A stretch of 32,346 nucleotides of DNA from Oceanisphaera psychrotolerans. GTDB taxonomy: Bacteria; Pseudomonadota; Gammaproteobacteria; Enterobacterales; Aeromonadaceae. Of this stretch, positions 16,605 to 24,360 are shown in pieces. Made by a program: the position numbers and the translations under genes. The DNA is taken from assembly GCF_001870485.1 (NCBI RefSeq), contig NZ_MDKE01000028.1:1-32346 (forward strand). The letters run 5' to 3'. The stretch's first letter is position 1; the number at the start of each line of letters is the position of its first letter. The notes under the pieces were generated by a model. That model searched no databases, was not told the DNA's origin, and saw only the letters and a program-made list of their open reading frames with translations.

Positions 16605-17317
16605 GTTACAGCGCCATCTATCAGGGCCAGGTTCGCCACCGCCGTTATGTTCCCCGCGAACACGGCTTCAGTTACGGCCTCTACATGCTGGCGCTGGATC
16701 TGGACGAGCTGGAACAGCTGGCCGCTCGCAGCCGGCTCTTCGCCTGCGAACGCTTTGCCCCCTTGAGTTTTTGCCGCCGGGACTACCTGGGCGATCCTGC
16801 GCTGCCGTTGAAGACGGCAGTGCTGGACGAGGTCGGGCGGCTGGGTGGCGACACCGGCGGGCTGGACCGGGTGCTGATGCTGGGACAGGTGCGCTGCTTC
16901 GGCCTGTATTTCAGCCCGATTAACGTGTTTTTTTGTTATCGGGGCGAGCAGGCCCGTTATGCGCTGATGGAGGTGCATAACACGCCGTGGAATGAGCGTC
17001 ATTGTTATCTGGTGAACCTTGAACAGGCCACTCCGACGGATAAGGCGTTTCATGTTTCCCCTTTCATGGGCATGAATATGCGCTACCACTGGCGCATCAA
17101 ACCGCCGGCGCGGCGGGCTCTGGTGCATATCGAAAACCGGGATCCGGCGCTGCTGTTTGATGCCACCCTCAGCCTGCAGCGGCACCCCTTTGACCGGACC
17201 GTGCTGAAAGCCGCCCTGCTGCAGTGGCCGATGATGACACTGACCATAGTGCGTGGCATCTACTGGCAGGCACTGCGGCTGTTTTTGAAACGCGTTCCCT
17301 ATCATTCACATCCCTGA
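16601..17317 (+). CDS. DUF1365 family protein
   Basis: A 238-residue protein with typical DUF1365 landmarks: the opening YSAIYQGQVRHRRYVPREHGFSYGLYMLALDLDEL, the central GLYFSPINVFFCY and VHNTPWNERHCYLV, then KAFHVSPFMGMNMRYHW. Histidines and acidic residues are well conserved in the family, but no activity has been proved for most members. ATG 16601 is chosen because it forms the ATGA overlap with the previous stop; an in-frame ATG at 16577 is inside the preceding gene. It is co-translated with the FAD oxidoreductase, and 12 bases separate it from the methyltransferase. The three together are a frequent gammaproteobacterial and alphaproteobacterial module tied to membrane-lipid methylation. 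Confidence 0.87.
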   Translation: MSYSAIYQGQVRHRRYVPREHGFSYGLYMLALDLDELEQLAARSRLFACERFAPLSFCRRDYLGDPALPLKTAVLDEVGRLGGDTGGLDRVLMLGQVRCFGLYFSPINVFFCYRGEQARYALMEVHNTPWNERHCYLVNLEQATPTDKAFHVSPFMGMNMRYHWRIKPPARRALVHIENRDPALLFDATLSLQRHPFDRTVLKAALLQWPMMTLTIVRGIYWQALRLFLKRVPYHSHP

Positions 17318-17329
17318 AGGAAGCCAAGA

Positions 17330-18583
17330 ATGGATACGACTTTGAGTATGTCGCAACCCCGCCGCCTGGAACGCTGGGCGCGCAGTCTGGCCTTTTCCCT
17401 GCTGTCCGGGCTGAAAGATGCCGGGCTGACCATCAGGGAAGGCCAGGATACCTTTGTATTTGGTGACAGGAATGCGCCATTGCAGGCTCAGATCAGGGTG
17501 CTCGAGCCAAGTGCCTACCGGCGGCTGATGACCGGCGGCAGCATCGGGGCGGCGGAGGCCTGGGTGGATGGCAGCTGGCACAGTCCGGATCTGACGGCGG
17601 TGGTACGGCTGTTTGCCCGCAACATGGCGGTGCTCGACCGGCTGGAGCGACGCCTGGGCTGGCTGACCACGCCCTGGCACAAGCTCAAACACCGTCTGAA
17701 TCGCAATTCGCCGAACGGCAGCCGGGCCAATATCGCCGCCCATTACGATCTGGGCAACGACATGTACCGGTTGTTTCTGGATCCCCTGATGCAGTATTCC
17801 TCGGCGGTGTTTCCGACGGCCGAGGCCAGCCTGGAAGCGGCACAGGAACACAAGCTCAGGCTGATCTGCGAACGGCTCGAACTGCAGCCCGGCGATCATC
17901 TGCTGGAAATCGGCACCGGCTGGGGGGCGCTGGCCTGTTTTGCCGCCCGCCATTATGGCTGCCGGGTCACCAGTACCACCCTGTCAACCGAGCAGCTCAG
18001 CCATGCCCGGGAGCGAGTCACCCGCGAAGGGCTGGAAGATCGGGTGACCCTGCTGCAGCAAGATTATCGCGACTTGCGCGGTCAGTATGACAAGCTGGTG
18101 TCGGTGGAGATGATCGAAGCGGTGGGGCATGAGTATCTGCCAACCTACTTCCGCGCGCTGAACCGGCTGCTCAAGCCACACGGCAAACTGCTGATCCAGG
18201 CCATTACCATGTCCGATCAGCGTTATGACAGCTATCGCAAGGGCGTGGACTTCATTCAGCGCTATATCTTTCCCGGCGGTTGCCTGCCGTCGGTGAGTGA
18301 AATGTGCCGACATCTGAAAGAGCAGACCGACATGACGCTGACCCGGCTGCAGGATTACGGCCAGCATTATGCCCGCACCCTGCAAATCTGGGCCGAGCGT
18401 TTTCACCTGACGGAGCCGGCCTTGAGCGAGCTGGGCTACAGTCAGGACTTTCATCGGCTGTGGGCCTTCTACTTTGCCTACTGTGAAGGCGGCTTTCGCG
18501 AGGGAACCATCGGACTGGTGCACTTCGAGGCGGCCAAACCGGGAGCGAGACAATGTCTAAATGGCAATGGACTCAGCTGTTAG
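17330..18583 (+). CDS. Cyclopropane-fatty-acid synthase/UfaM-like SAM-dependent methyltransferase
   Basis: A 417-residue CFAS-family protein. The segment AHYDLGNDMYRLFLDPLMQYSSAVF (about 140-165) corresponds to the E. coli Cfa acceptor region, and SAM motif I is LLEIGTGWGALACF (about 190). Further along come SVEMIEAVGHEYLPTYF and FIQRYIFPGGCLPSV, and the C-terminus has FAYCEGGFREGTIGLVHFEA. It transfers a methyl group from SAM to the double bond of unsaturated acyl chains in phospholipids. The product may be a cyclopropane or, as with UfaM, a methylated intermediate of a furan fatty acid; sequence alone does not decide, and the FAD/DUF1365 partners favour the second. GAAGGA precedes ATG 17330 by about 7 bases. 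It overlaps the DUF2878 gene by 31 bases. Confidence 0.9.
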   Translation: MDTTLSMSQPRRLERWARSLAFSLLSGLKDAGLTIREGQDTFVFGDRNAPLQAQIRVLEPSAYRRLMTGGSIGAAEAWVDGSWHSPDLTAVVRLFARNMAVLDRLERRLGWLTTPWHKLKHRLNRNSPNGSRANIAAHYDLGNDMYRLFLDPLMQYSSAVFPTAEASLEAAQEHKLRLICERLELQPGDHLLEIGTGWGALACFAARHYGCRVTSTTLSTEQLSHARERVTREGLEDRVTLLQQDYRDLRGQYDKLVSVEMIEAVGHEYLPTYFRALNRLLKPHGKLLIQAITMSDQRYDSYRKGVDFIQRYIFPGGCLPSVSEMCRHLKEQTDMTLTRLQDYGQHYARTLQIWAERFHLTEPALSELGYSQDFHRLWAFYFAYCEGGFREGTIGLVHFEAAKPGARQCLNGNGLSC

Positions 18584-19038
18584 CCTTTGACGGCTTCTGG
18601 CTGCTGGCGGTGGCCGGGCAGAACCCGTGGGTATTGCTGACGATCCTGTTGCTGGGGCTGCACTTCATGTTTACCCCCAGCCGCCGGGCCGATATACGGG
18701 TGTTGTGGCTGGCGCTGGCGGGGATGACGGTCGATTTTATCCTGACCGTGGCGGGGTTTTTTTCCTTCGACCACTGGCCGCTGTGGCTGGGTGTGCTGTG
18801 GATCGGATTTGTACTGACCCTGGGGCACAGCCTGCGCTGGATGCGGCGATTATCGCTCTGGCTGTTGATGATTACCGGCGCACTGGCCGGCACCGGATCC
18901 TATCTGGCCGGCTGGCAACTGGGGGCGGTCAGCCTGCCGCTGGGGTTCTGGCCCAGTGTGTTGATCCTTGCCTTGTTGTGGTCGGTTTTGTTACCGGTGC
19001 TGGTTCGGCTGGATCAGCGTTTGCGGAGGCATGCATGA
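18553..19038 (+). CDS. DUF2878 integral membrane protein
   Basis: A 161-residue, strongly hydrophobic protein with five or so membrane helices: LLAFDGFWLLAVAG, PWVLLTILLLGLHFMF, VLWLALAGMTVDFILTVAGFF, LWLGVLWIGFVLTLGHSL and a C-terminal VLILALLWSVLLPVLV. The pattern matches DUF2878, an inner-membrane family of unknown function commonly found between a Cfa-like gene and a chalcone-isomerase-like gene. The start lies inside the methyltransferase frame, so translation is probably coupled. The stop overlaps the start of the next gene. A scaffold or lipid-presenting role is conjecture. Confidence 0.85.
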   Translation: MSKWQWTQLLAFDGFWLLAVAGQNPWVLLTILLLGLHFMFTPSRRADIRVLWLALAGMTVDFILTVAGFFSFDHWPLWLGVLWIGFVLTLGHSLRWMRRLSLWLLMITGALAGTGSYLAGWQLGAVSLPLGFWPSVLILALLWSVLLPVLVRLDQRLRRHA

Positions 19039-19532
19039 TGAAAAAATATCTGTGGCTACTGTGGTGGTTGGCCATGTCATTCTCATTGCCGTCCTGGGCC
19101 CACCCGACGGCGGATTTGAACCTGGTCGGTCAGGGCAGCATGCGCTGGTTGTTCTGGGATCTGTATCAGGCTCGCTTTTACAGTGCCGACGGTCAGTACA
19201 AGGCCGACGGTTTTCCTCAGGCGCTGGCCTTGCGTTATCAGCGGGATATCGGCAAGGAGGACCTGCTCGAAGCCACCGTGACCGAATGGCAGCGCCTTGG
19301 TATCGACTGGAGGCCCCAATGGCGGAGGGAACTCAGCGCCATCTGGCCTTCAGTCAAAAAACGAGACGAGCTGGTGCTCAGGGTCGATTCTGCCGGGGTC
19401 AGTCGTTTCTATTTCAACTGGGAGTTGCTGGGGGAAATTACAGACCCGGACTTCGGGCCGGCCTTTCTGGCCATCTGGCTGTCACCGGACAGCCGGGATC
19501 CCCGTCTGACCCGACAACTGAAAGGAAACTGA
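19035..19532 (+). CDS. Exported chalcone-isomerase-like protein
   Basis: A 165-residue protein with a Sec signal peptide: KK, a hydrophobic core LWLLWWLAMSFSLPS, and likely cleavage after SWA before HPTADLN. The mature domain (about 30-160) resembles bacterial chalcone-isomerase-like proteins, with GQGSMRWLFWDLYQARFYSADGQY and a C-terminal FGPAFLAIWLSPDSR. Bacterial members have no proven isomerase role; related plant folds bind fatty acids, which fits the lipid genes here (inference). ATGs at 19035 and 19038 are both possible behind GGAGG (19025-19029). It overlaps the DUF2878 stop, and one base separates it from the DUF3833 start. It is expected to act in the periplasm. Confidence 0.82.
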   Translation: MMKKYLWLLWWLAMSFSLPSWAHPTADLNLVGQGSMRWLFWDLYQARFYSADGQYKADGFPQALALRYQRDIGKEDLLEATVTEWQRLGIDWRPQWRRELSAIWPSVKKRDELVLRVDSAGVSRFYFNWELLGEITDPDFGPAFLAIWLSPDSRDPRLTRQLKGN

Positions 19533-19533
19533 T

Positions 19534-20081
19534 ATGCGTATTCTGATACTGAGTCTGTCTCTTTGCGCGAGTCTGCTGCTGATGTCGTGCAGCAGCGATA
19601 TTCAGGATTATGCGGATACCCAACCGGCGTTCGAGCTGGAGCGTTTCTTCGACGGCGAACTGGTGCCTTCGGCATGGTCCAGGACAGATCCGGCCGGGTG
19701 CTGCGCCGTTTCAGGGTTGACATGACTGGCCGCTGGGACGGCAATCGGGGCGTGCTGGAAGAGGACTTCGTCTACGATGACGGCGAGCGGCAGCGTCGGG
19801 TCTGGCATATAGAAAAGGGTGCCGACGGCCACTACAGCGGCACCGCCGCCGATGTGGTGGTGCCGGCCAGAGGGCAGACCCGGGGTTTTGCCCTCAACTG
19901 GCGTTACACCCTGGCCGTGCCGGTAGATGGCGAAACCTGGAATATCGACTTCAACGACTGGATGTACCTGCTGGATGAAGATCGGTTGATTAATCGCGCC
20001 GAGATGACCAAGTGGGGCTTTAAGGTCGGCGAGGTCACCCTGTGGATCGAACGTAAACATGCCTCACCGAGCACCAATTAA
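19534..20081 (+). pseudogene. DUF3833 lipoprotein gene broken by a one-base frameshift
   Basis: The first part (frame of 19534) encodes a lipoprotein signal MRILILSLSLCASLLLMSC, cysteine 19, and mature sequence through FFDGELV. At about 19660-19666 the frame is lost and would stop at 19725. From about 19665 the -1 frame continues the family sequence without a break, GMVQDRSGRVLRRFRVDMTG, through FVYDDGE and ending at 20081. A single missing base near CTGGTGCC explains it. DUF3833 proteins of about 180 residues close this operon type in Vibrio and relatives; function unknown. Either the gene is recently inactivated or this is a sequencing error, since both halves are otherwise well kept. No slippery heptamer is visible, so programmed frameshifting is unlikely. 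AAAGGA precedes the start. Confidence 0.85.
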
Positions 20082-20671
20082 AACTCCGGACTGGAAATCT
20101 CGTCCAGCGACAGCGAAAAGCTGGGCACGAATACCTCGAGAAAATAGCGAACTTCATCGTTCATGCGTGCTGCCAGCATGTCGGTGAGTCGCTTCTTGGC
20201 CGCGGCAAACTCCCGGTTGCCGGCACTGAGTTCTTCCTCACACTTCAGATAGGCACAGAGAATGTCCGCCGACTTCACCAGATGGCTGTACTCGTCTTGC
20301 TCGTGTCCGCAGAGCAGGGGGGCATAGGCCGCCTGCAGTTCGGCGGGCAGCATCTTGAGCAGGCTCTGCTCGGCATTGCGTTCTATGTCCTTGTAGGCCC
20401 GGGCGATGTCCTCGTTGAAATACTTGACCGGGGTGGGCAGATCACCGGTCAGTACCTCGCTGGCATCGTGAAACAGCGCCTGCATGGCGGCCTGCGCCGG
20501 GTCCAGGGTGCCCTTGAAAAAGGTATTGCTGATCACCGCTAGCGCATGGGCCACCATGGCGACCTGCAGGCTGTGCTCGGCGACGTTTTCCTGCTCTATG
20601 CTGCGCATCAGCGGCCAGCGCTGGATCAGTTTCATGCGGGCCATGTGGGCGAAGAAATGACTGCGTTTCAT
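20078..20671 (-). CDS. yfbR: 5'-deoxynucleotidase YfbR (HD domain)
   Basis: A 197-residue protein, nearly the length of E. coli YfbR (199). The metal-binding HD set is visible: H33 in NVAEHSLQ, H68-D69 in [19 protein letters not shown] and D136 in KSADILCAY. The conserved QRWPLMR (17-23) corresponds to the substrate-selecting R/W pair. It removes the 5'-phosphate from deoxyribonucleoside monophosphates and helps to balance dNTP pools. It converges on the DUF3833 gene, and the two stop codons share TTAA at 20078-20081. It diverges from the DUF1244 gene across 69 bases. Confidence 0.95.
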   Translation of the reverse strand: MKRSHFFAHMARMKLIQRWPLMRSIEQENVAEHSLQVAMVAHALAVISNTFFKGTLDPAQAAMQALFHDASEVLTGDLPTPVKYFNEDIARAYKDIERNAEQSLLKMLPAELQAAYAPLLCGHEQDEYSHLVKSADILCAYLKCEEELSAGNREFAAAKKRLTDMLAARMNDEVRYFLEVFVPSFSLSLDEISSPEF

Positions 20672-20703
20672 GGGCTTGCCTGTGTTGTTGAGGACGATAT
20701 CGT

Positions 20704-20709
20704 TATAAT
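20704..20709 (+). promoter_or_regulatory. Consensus -10 box in the yfbR/DUF1244 divergent gap
   Basis: TATAAT is present 31 bases before the DUF1244 ATG, with only a weak -35 (TGTGTT at 20681-20686, spacing 17). Because TTATAA is self-complementary, the same site could serve the minus-strand gene. Confidence 0.4.
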
Positions 20710-20740
20710 GGCATTAACCGACCCCAATGGAGAAGACTAC

Positions 20741-21037
20741 ATGGACAAGCAAACCCAGACCGAACTGGAAGCGGCTGCCTTTCGTACCCTGCTGGCGCAC
20801 CTGGACAAGCGCAAGGACGTACAGAATATCGACTTGATGAACCTGGCCGGCTTCTGTCGCAACTGCCTGAGCAAGTGGTATCTGGCCGCCGCCGAAGAGC
20901 AGGGAGTGGAGCTGAATTACGATCAGGCCCGGGAGCGGGTCTACGGCATGCCCTACGATGAGTGGAAGGCGAAATACCAGCAGGAAGCAACGCCCGAGCA
21001 GCAGGCGGCCTTCGCCCGGAGTCAGAAACACGACTGA
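20741..21037 (+). CDS. DUF1244 family protein
   Basis: A 98-residue acidic, helical protein with the family core: AAAFRTLLAHLDKRKDVQNIDLMNLAGFCRNCLSKWYLAAA, then GMPYDEWKAKYQQEATPEQQAAF. The CRNC pair and the tryptophan are family features. It is widespread in alpha- and gammaproteobacteria, with no assigned function. ATG 20741 has GGAG at 20729-20732, 8 bases upstream. An upstream ATG at 20708 is inside the -10 box, so I reject it. It is a single gene that converges on purU across a repeat-rich gap. Confidence 0.85.
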   Translation: MDKQTQTELEAAAFRTLLAHLDKRKDVQNIDLMNLAGFCRNCLSKWYLAAAEEQGVELNYDQARERVYGMPYDEWKAKYQQEATPEQQAAFARSQKHD

Positions 21038-21042
21038 TGATT

Positions 21043-21141
21043 TTGCCGGCTGACGCCGGCGGGATGGGGGACTTGGGAGCAGGGATGGGTGATACCCTGC
21101 CCAGTCCCCAGTCCCCAGTCCCCAGTCCCCAGTCCCCGCTG
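21043..21141. repeat. Heptamer array (AGTCCCC) and inverted repeats between DUF1244 and purU
   Basis: Five AGTCCCC units occupy 21103-21137. Upstream, GGGGACTTGGG (21067-21077) is nearly the reverse complement of CCCAGTCCCC, so the region can fold back, with an inner GCAGGG (21079-21084)/CCCTGC (21095-21100) stem. A short GCCGGC-TGAC-GCCGGC hairpin lies near the DUF1244 stop. No T-run follows. It probably acts as a boundary between convergent genes. Period 7 is shared with the arrays at 5216 and 10936. Confidence 0.8.
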
Positions 21142-21978
21142 TTACTTGAACACCACCGTCTTGTTGCCGTAGACGAAGACCTTTTCTTCCAGCACCAGGT
21201 TGAGCGCCCGGCTCAGCACCGATTTTTCCACGTCACGACCGGCCTTGGCCATGTCCTGAGCGCTCAGGGTGTGATTCACATGGGTCACGTCCTGCTCGAT
21301 AATAGGGCCTTCGTCCAGATCGTCGGTCACGAAATGGGCGGTGGCACCGATCATCTTCACGCCACGCTCGTAGGCCTGTCGATAGGGGCTGGCACCGACA
21401 AAGGCGGGCAGGAAGGAGTGATGAATGTTGATCAGCCGCTGGTGATAACGGGCCACGAATTCGGGGCTGAGAATACGCATGTACTTGGCCAGCACCACGT
21501 AATCGGGTTGATAACGATCGATGATTTCCGCCAGCAGCCGCTCGTGCTCGGCCCGGTTCATCCCTTCATGAGATACGGTGTGATAGGGAATGTCGAACTT
21601 TTCGGTCAGTCCGGCCAGGGTATCGTAGTTGCCGATCACGGCGGCAATGTCGATGTTCATGGCGCCGGCAAAAGACTTCATCAGAATATCGCCCAGGCAA
21701 TGGGCTTCCTTGGTGACCATGATCACCACGCGCTTGTTGCCGGCGGGCATCAGCCGGCGCTGGCTACCGGCGGGCAGGGCATCGTCCAGGTCGGCGAGCA
21801 GGGTGTGATCGTTGAAATGGCCTTCCAGCTCGGTGCGCATGAAGAAATGGCCGTTGTCGTAGTCCACGAACTCGTCGTTACGCATGATGTTGAGCTGGTG
21901 CTTGTAACAGATATTGGTAATTTTCGAAATCAGCCCCTTGGCATCGGGGCAATGGGTCAGCAGTATTTTTCGTTCCAT
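21142..21978 (-). CDS. purU: Formyltetrahydrofolate deformylase
   Basis: A 278-residue protein (E. coli PurU: 280). An N-terminal ACT regulatory domain (1-75; LLTHCPDAKGLISKITNICYKHQLNI) is followed by a formyl-transferase-fold domain (about 85-278). Catalytic-type residues are present: INIHHSFLPAFVGASPY (Asn and His) and the aspartate in TDDLDEGPIIEQDV. It hydrolyses 10-formyl-tetrahydrofolate to formate and tetrahydrofolate, supplying formate for PurT and balancing one-carbon units. It lies 34 bases after ychJ on the same strand, so the two are probably co-transcribed; the same pair is adjacent in E. coli. No strong terminator follows, only the repeat region. Confidence 0.96.
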   Translation of the reverse strand: MERKILLTHCPDAKGLISKITNICYKHQLNIMRNDEFVDYDNGHFFMRTELEGHFNDHTLLADLDDALPAGSQRRLMPAGNKRVVIMVTKEAHCLGDILMKSFAGAMNIDIAAVIGNYDTLAGLTEKFDIPYHTVSHEGMNRAEHERLLAEIIDRYQPDYVVLAKYMRILSPEFVARYHQRLINIHHSFLPAFVGASPYRQAYERGVKMIGATAHFVTDDLDEGPIIEQDVTHVNHTLSAQDMAKAGRDVEKSVLSRALNLVLEEKVFVYGNKTVVFK

Positions 21979-22012
21979 TATAATCGGTCTGTCAGCTAGT
22001 TAAGTGAAGGAA

Positions 22013-22474
22013 TCAGTGTCTGGCGCAGCATTGCTTGTATTTCTTGCCGCTGTCGCAGGGGCAGGGCTGATTGGCACCTGTTTTGGGCGGATTGAGCTGG
22101 CCTGAATGGTACATCCAGCGGCCCTGTTCCCGGACGAAGTGGGAGCGTTCGTGCAGCGTGACCACCCGGTCGTTTTCCTTGTAGCGGACCTTGAATTCCA
22201 CGGTGCCTTGCTCATCGGAGGAGGCCCCCCGGGCAAAAACGATGGTCAGACCCAGCCAGTCGGTGCCGAGCCCGCTTTGTGCCAGCTCGTCGGCAGTCAG
22301 TGTCCCTCTGGTGTCCGGATGCCAGCTTTGCAGCAGATAGTCGCCCAGCCCGAGCACATAGGCACTGTAGCGGGAACGCATCAGGGCCAGCGGCGTCGGT
22401 GCCGGGGAAACACCTTGCAGGTAAGGGTTGCAGCACTGCTCGAAGGGCTGCTGACTGTGGCAATAGCAACGCAT
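22013..22474 (-). CDS. ychJ: YchJ family SEC-C motif protein
   Basis: A 153-residue protein with two zinc-binding SEC-C-like segments: CYCHSQQPFEQCC at the N-terminus, and PCPCDSGKKYKQCC at the C-terminus. Between them is an NTF2-like middle region (ALMRSRYSAYVLGLGDYLLQSWHP, FKVRYKENDRVVTLHERSHFVREQGRW). SEC-C motifs in SecA bind zinc and contact SecB or ribosomes; the role of YchJ itself is not established. ATG 22474 is chosen because the cysteine motif starts there; 12 upstream in-frame residues look spurious. Operon with purU downstream. Confidence 0.9.
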   Translation of the reverse strand: MRCYCHSQQPFEQCCNPYLQGVSPAPTPLALMRSRYSAYVLGLGDYLLQSWHPDTRGTLTADELAQSGLGTDWLGLTIVFARGASSDEQGTVEFKVRYKENDRVVTLHERSHFVREQGRWMYHSGQLNPPKTGANQPCPCDSGKKYKQCCARH

Positions 22475-22531
22475 GGGAAGTCCGGGGTAAAAAGAAAAAC
22501 AGTATGCCATGGCAGTAAAAAGGTAAAAATA

Positions 22532-22557
22532 AAAAACGGCTCCTTGGAGCCGTTTTT
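22532..22557. terminator. Bidirectional terminator of the ompA-like gene
   Basis: AAAAACGGCTCC (22532-22543) and GGAGCCGTTTTT (22546-22557) form a near-perfect stem with flanking A and T runs on both strands, 22 bases past the ompA-like stop. Confidence 0.92.
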
Positions 22558-22579
22558 AACTTCAGGGAGCGAATCGATG

Positions 22580-23533
22580 TTACTCGATGATTTCAACCTG
22601 GATGGTGGCCTGAGCCTTGGCATCCACGCGACGGTCGCGCTGACGCTCGGCTTCGGTCACGCCTTCGGCCAGTTCACTGCCGTACCAGGCAGTCTGGATG
22701 TTCTGGGCGGCCACACCGCGCTGAACCAGATAGTCTTTGGCGGCCAGCGCACGACGCTCGGACAACTTGCGGTTGTACTCGGCGCTACCCAGACGGTCGG
22801 CATAACCGGCCAGTTCAACCTGGTGATCCGGGTTCTGCTGGGCAAAGCGTGCTACTTCGTCCAGGGTGGCACGAGAGTCGGCAGACAGCTCGGACTTGTC
22901 GAAGGCGAAATAGATGGAGCCATCGGCGGTGACGGTACGGGTTTCATAGGTCACTTCGGGAGCCGGCTGAGGAGCTACCGGGGCGACCGGAGGCGGGGTA
23001 GCCACACCGCGGTTCGGGTGCAGTACCAGTTCCAGCATCACGTTGTTGACGTCGGTTTCGAAGCCGTTGTTGCCCAGATCACCCATGTCTTCGATACGAC
23101 GGTAGCGAGCCTGTACGTCCACCAGGTCGGAGGCACGATAGGTCAGACCGATACCGGCCAGCGGGGAAACACCTTCGTCACCGGCGCCGGTGTCGGTATC
23201 CCAGCCCAGGGCACCCAGCTCACCGAACAGGGACACGCGCTCACTCAGAGGCAGGCGACCGATGGCGGACAGATTCAGGGCCTTGGTATCGGCATCTTCG
23301 CCAAAGTAGTTGAAGCCCAGCTCGGCACCGAAGTACTGGTTGAAGTTGTAACCACCGAACATGCTGACGGCTTCAGCATCCTTGTCGAGGTTGCTGTTGT
23401 TTCTGTCGATATCTTCATACTGGGCGTAACCGGCACCGGCACCCAGGTACCAGTCATTAGCCTGTACGCTGGCAGAGATGCCGGCCGCTGCGAGTGCAAT
23501 TGTAATCAGAGAAGGAGCCACTGTCTTTTTCAT
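22580..23533 (-). CDS. ompA: OmpA-family outer-membrane protein
   Basis: A 317-residue protein. A Sec signal peptide (1-25: MKKTVAPSLITIALAAAG, cleavage after SVQA before NDWYLGAGAGYAQYE) is followed by an eight-strand barrel (about 26-165) with alternating hydrophobic strands. A proline-rich linker (PPPVAPVAPQPAPE) leads to a C-terminal OmpA peptidoglycan-binding domain (about 200-310): SIYFAFDKSELSADSRATLDEVA, VELAGYADRLGSAEYNRKLSERRA. The aspartate and arginine that hold diaminopimelate are present. It anchors the outer membrane to the cell wall and may form a small channel. ATG 23533 is preceded by GAGGAAG; the in-frame ATG at 23548 overlaps that site. The long upstream region (23534-23954) suggests a long regulated leader, as in E. 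coli ompA. Confidence 0.92.
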   Translation of the reverse strand: MKKTVAPSLITIALAAAGISASVQANDWYLGAGAGYAQYEDIDRNNSNLDKDAEAVSMFGGYNFNQYFGAELGFNYFGEDADTKALNLSAIGRLPLSERVSLFGELGALGWDTDTGAGDEGVSPLAGIGLTYRASDLVDVQARYRRIEDMGDLGNNGFETDVNNVMLELVLHPNRGVATPPPVAPVAPQPAPEVTYETRTVTADGSIYFAFDKSELSADSRATLDEVARFAQQNPDHQVELAGYADRLGSAEYNRKLSERRALAAKDYLVQRGVAAQNIQTAWYGSELAEGVTEAERQRDRRVDAKAQATIQVEIIE

Positions 23534-23954
23534 AATCGTCTTCCTCATTATATGAGCTTTCGGCCGTGGCCGAAATGAATGTCACACCTGCCCCGTGGGG
23601 GGTGCTGTGCGGAGGACCTGTTGCTGTTTTTGTTGTTCAGGGAGTGCCCTGTCGAAACATGGATCCCATACAGGTGTATCCGCACGGCGCCCAGATTATC
23701 GGGTTTTATATTCGGCGACAAGCAGACAGGGGAGTGACCGGGCCGAATATGTCGCAGCTTTTGCAATGCGCTGACGCAGTTTGCGGCTATGTTGGTGCTA
23801 TGTAACGTAAAGTTGGCGCTATGTGAGTCCATGTTGAAATTATTTTCGGTAAAATGAGACCAGTGCATAACGAGTCTCTTTACCGGTGTTAAACTAATAA
23901 GACAAACAGCGATACCAGTGGTTATCGGAATTCTTCGATAGGAGTAGCAAGGTT
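23534..23954. other. 421-base divergent region between ompA and the XRE gene
   Basis: No gene is supported here. Structures seen are a 9-bp inverted repeat ATATTCGGC (23708-23716)/GCCGAATAT (23742-23750), a 13-bp direct repeat GTTGGYGCTATGT at 23791-23803 and 23812-23824 (21 bases apart, one mismatch), and GAGAC...GTCTC around 23855-23880. On the ompA strand, TATAAA (23710-23705) inside the inverted repeat could be a -10 box, which would give a leader of about 165 bases, but I find no good -35. Confidence 0.5.
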
Positions 23955-24215
23955 ATGAATCCAGATACCAGTTTGGTCGGAAAAAAAATCCGGCAAATCC
24001 GTGAGGCGATGGGGCTCAGTCGTCCAAAATTTGCTGAGTTGCTCCAGGTTCCTCCCACTACCCTGAAAAATTACGAGCTGGGATACCGGGAAGTGGGCGG
24101 CGCGTTTCTGGTGGCTCTGGCGCAGCATGCAGAACTGCACAAATACACCCTCTGGTTGCTGTCAGACAAGACCATAGAAAGTGTCGGTCAGGTGAGGCCA
24201 GAACAGGATCACTGA
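23955..24215 (+). CDS. Small XRE-family helix-turn-helix protein
   Basis: An 86-residue protein, almost entirely one HTH_3 domain: VGKKIRQIREAMGLSRPKFAELLQVPPTTLKNYELGYREVGGAFLVALAQ. The tail (LHKYTLWLLSDK) resembles the helix used for dimerisation in stand-alone XRE regulators of housekeeping or prophage origin. There is no toxin or phage gene next to it. The ribosome site is AAGG (23949-23952) or AGGAG (23940-23944). It diverges from ompA, so regulation of ompA or of itself is possible. Targets unknown. Confidence 0.82.
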   Translation: MNPDTSLVGKKIRQIREAMGLSRPKFAELLQVPPTTLKNYELGYREVGGAFLVALAQHAELHKYTLWLLSDKTIESVGQVRPEQDH

Positions 24216-24360
24216 ATAACAGAGACTGCCGGCTGACCATATTTATGCCCAGGCCCCGCCTTCACGTCCTCCCTATCGCGATGTCGTCAGCCTCTTCGCG
24301 GTAACGGTAAACTCAAGTTCAGGGACAGGATCCCCCGCTGTTGTCTTCAGAGGTTTCTCG

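Noticed and set aside
20962-23578. Plus-strand frames at 20962-21999 and 22106-23578
   Set aside because: They are antisense to purU, ychJ and the ompA-like gene, cross the terminator at 22532, and show no recognisable domain.
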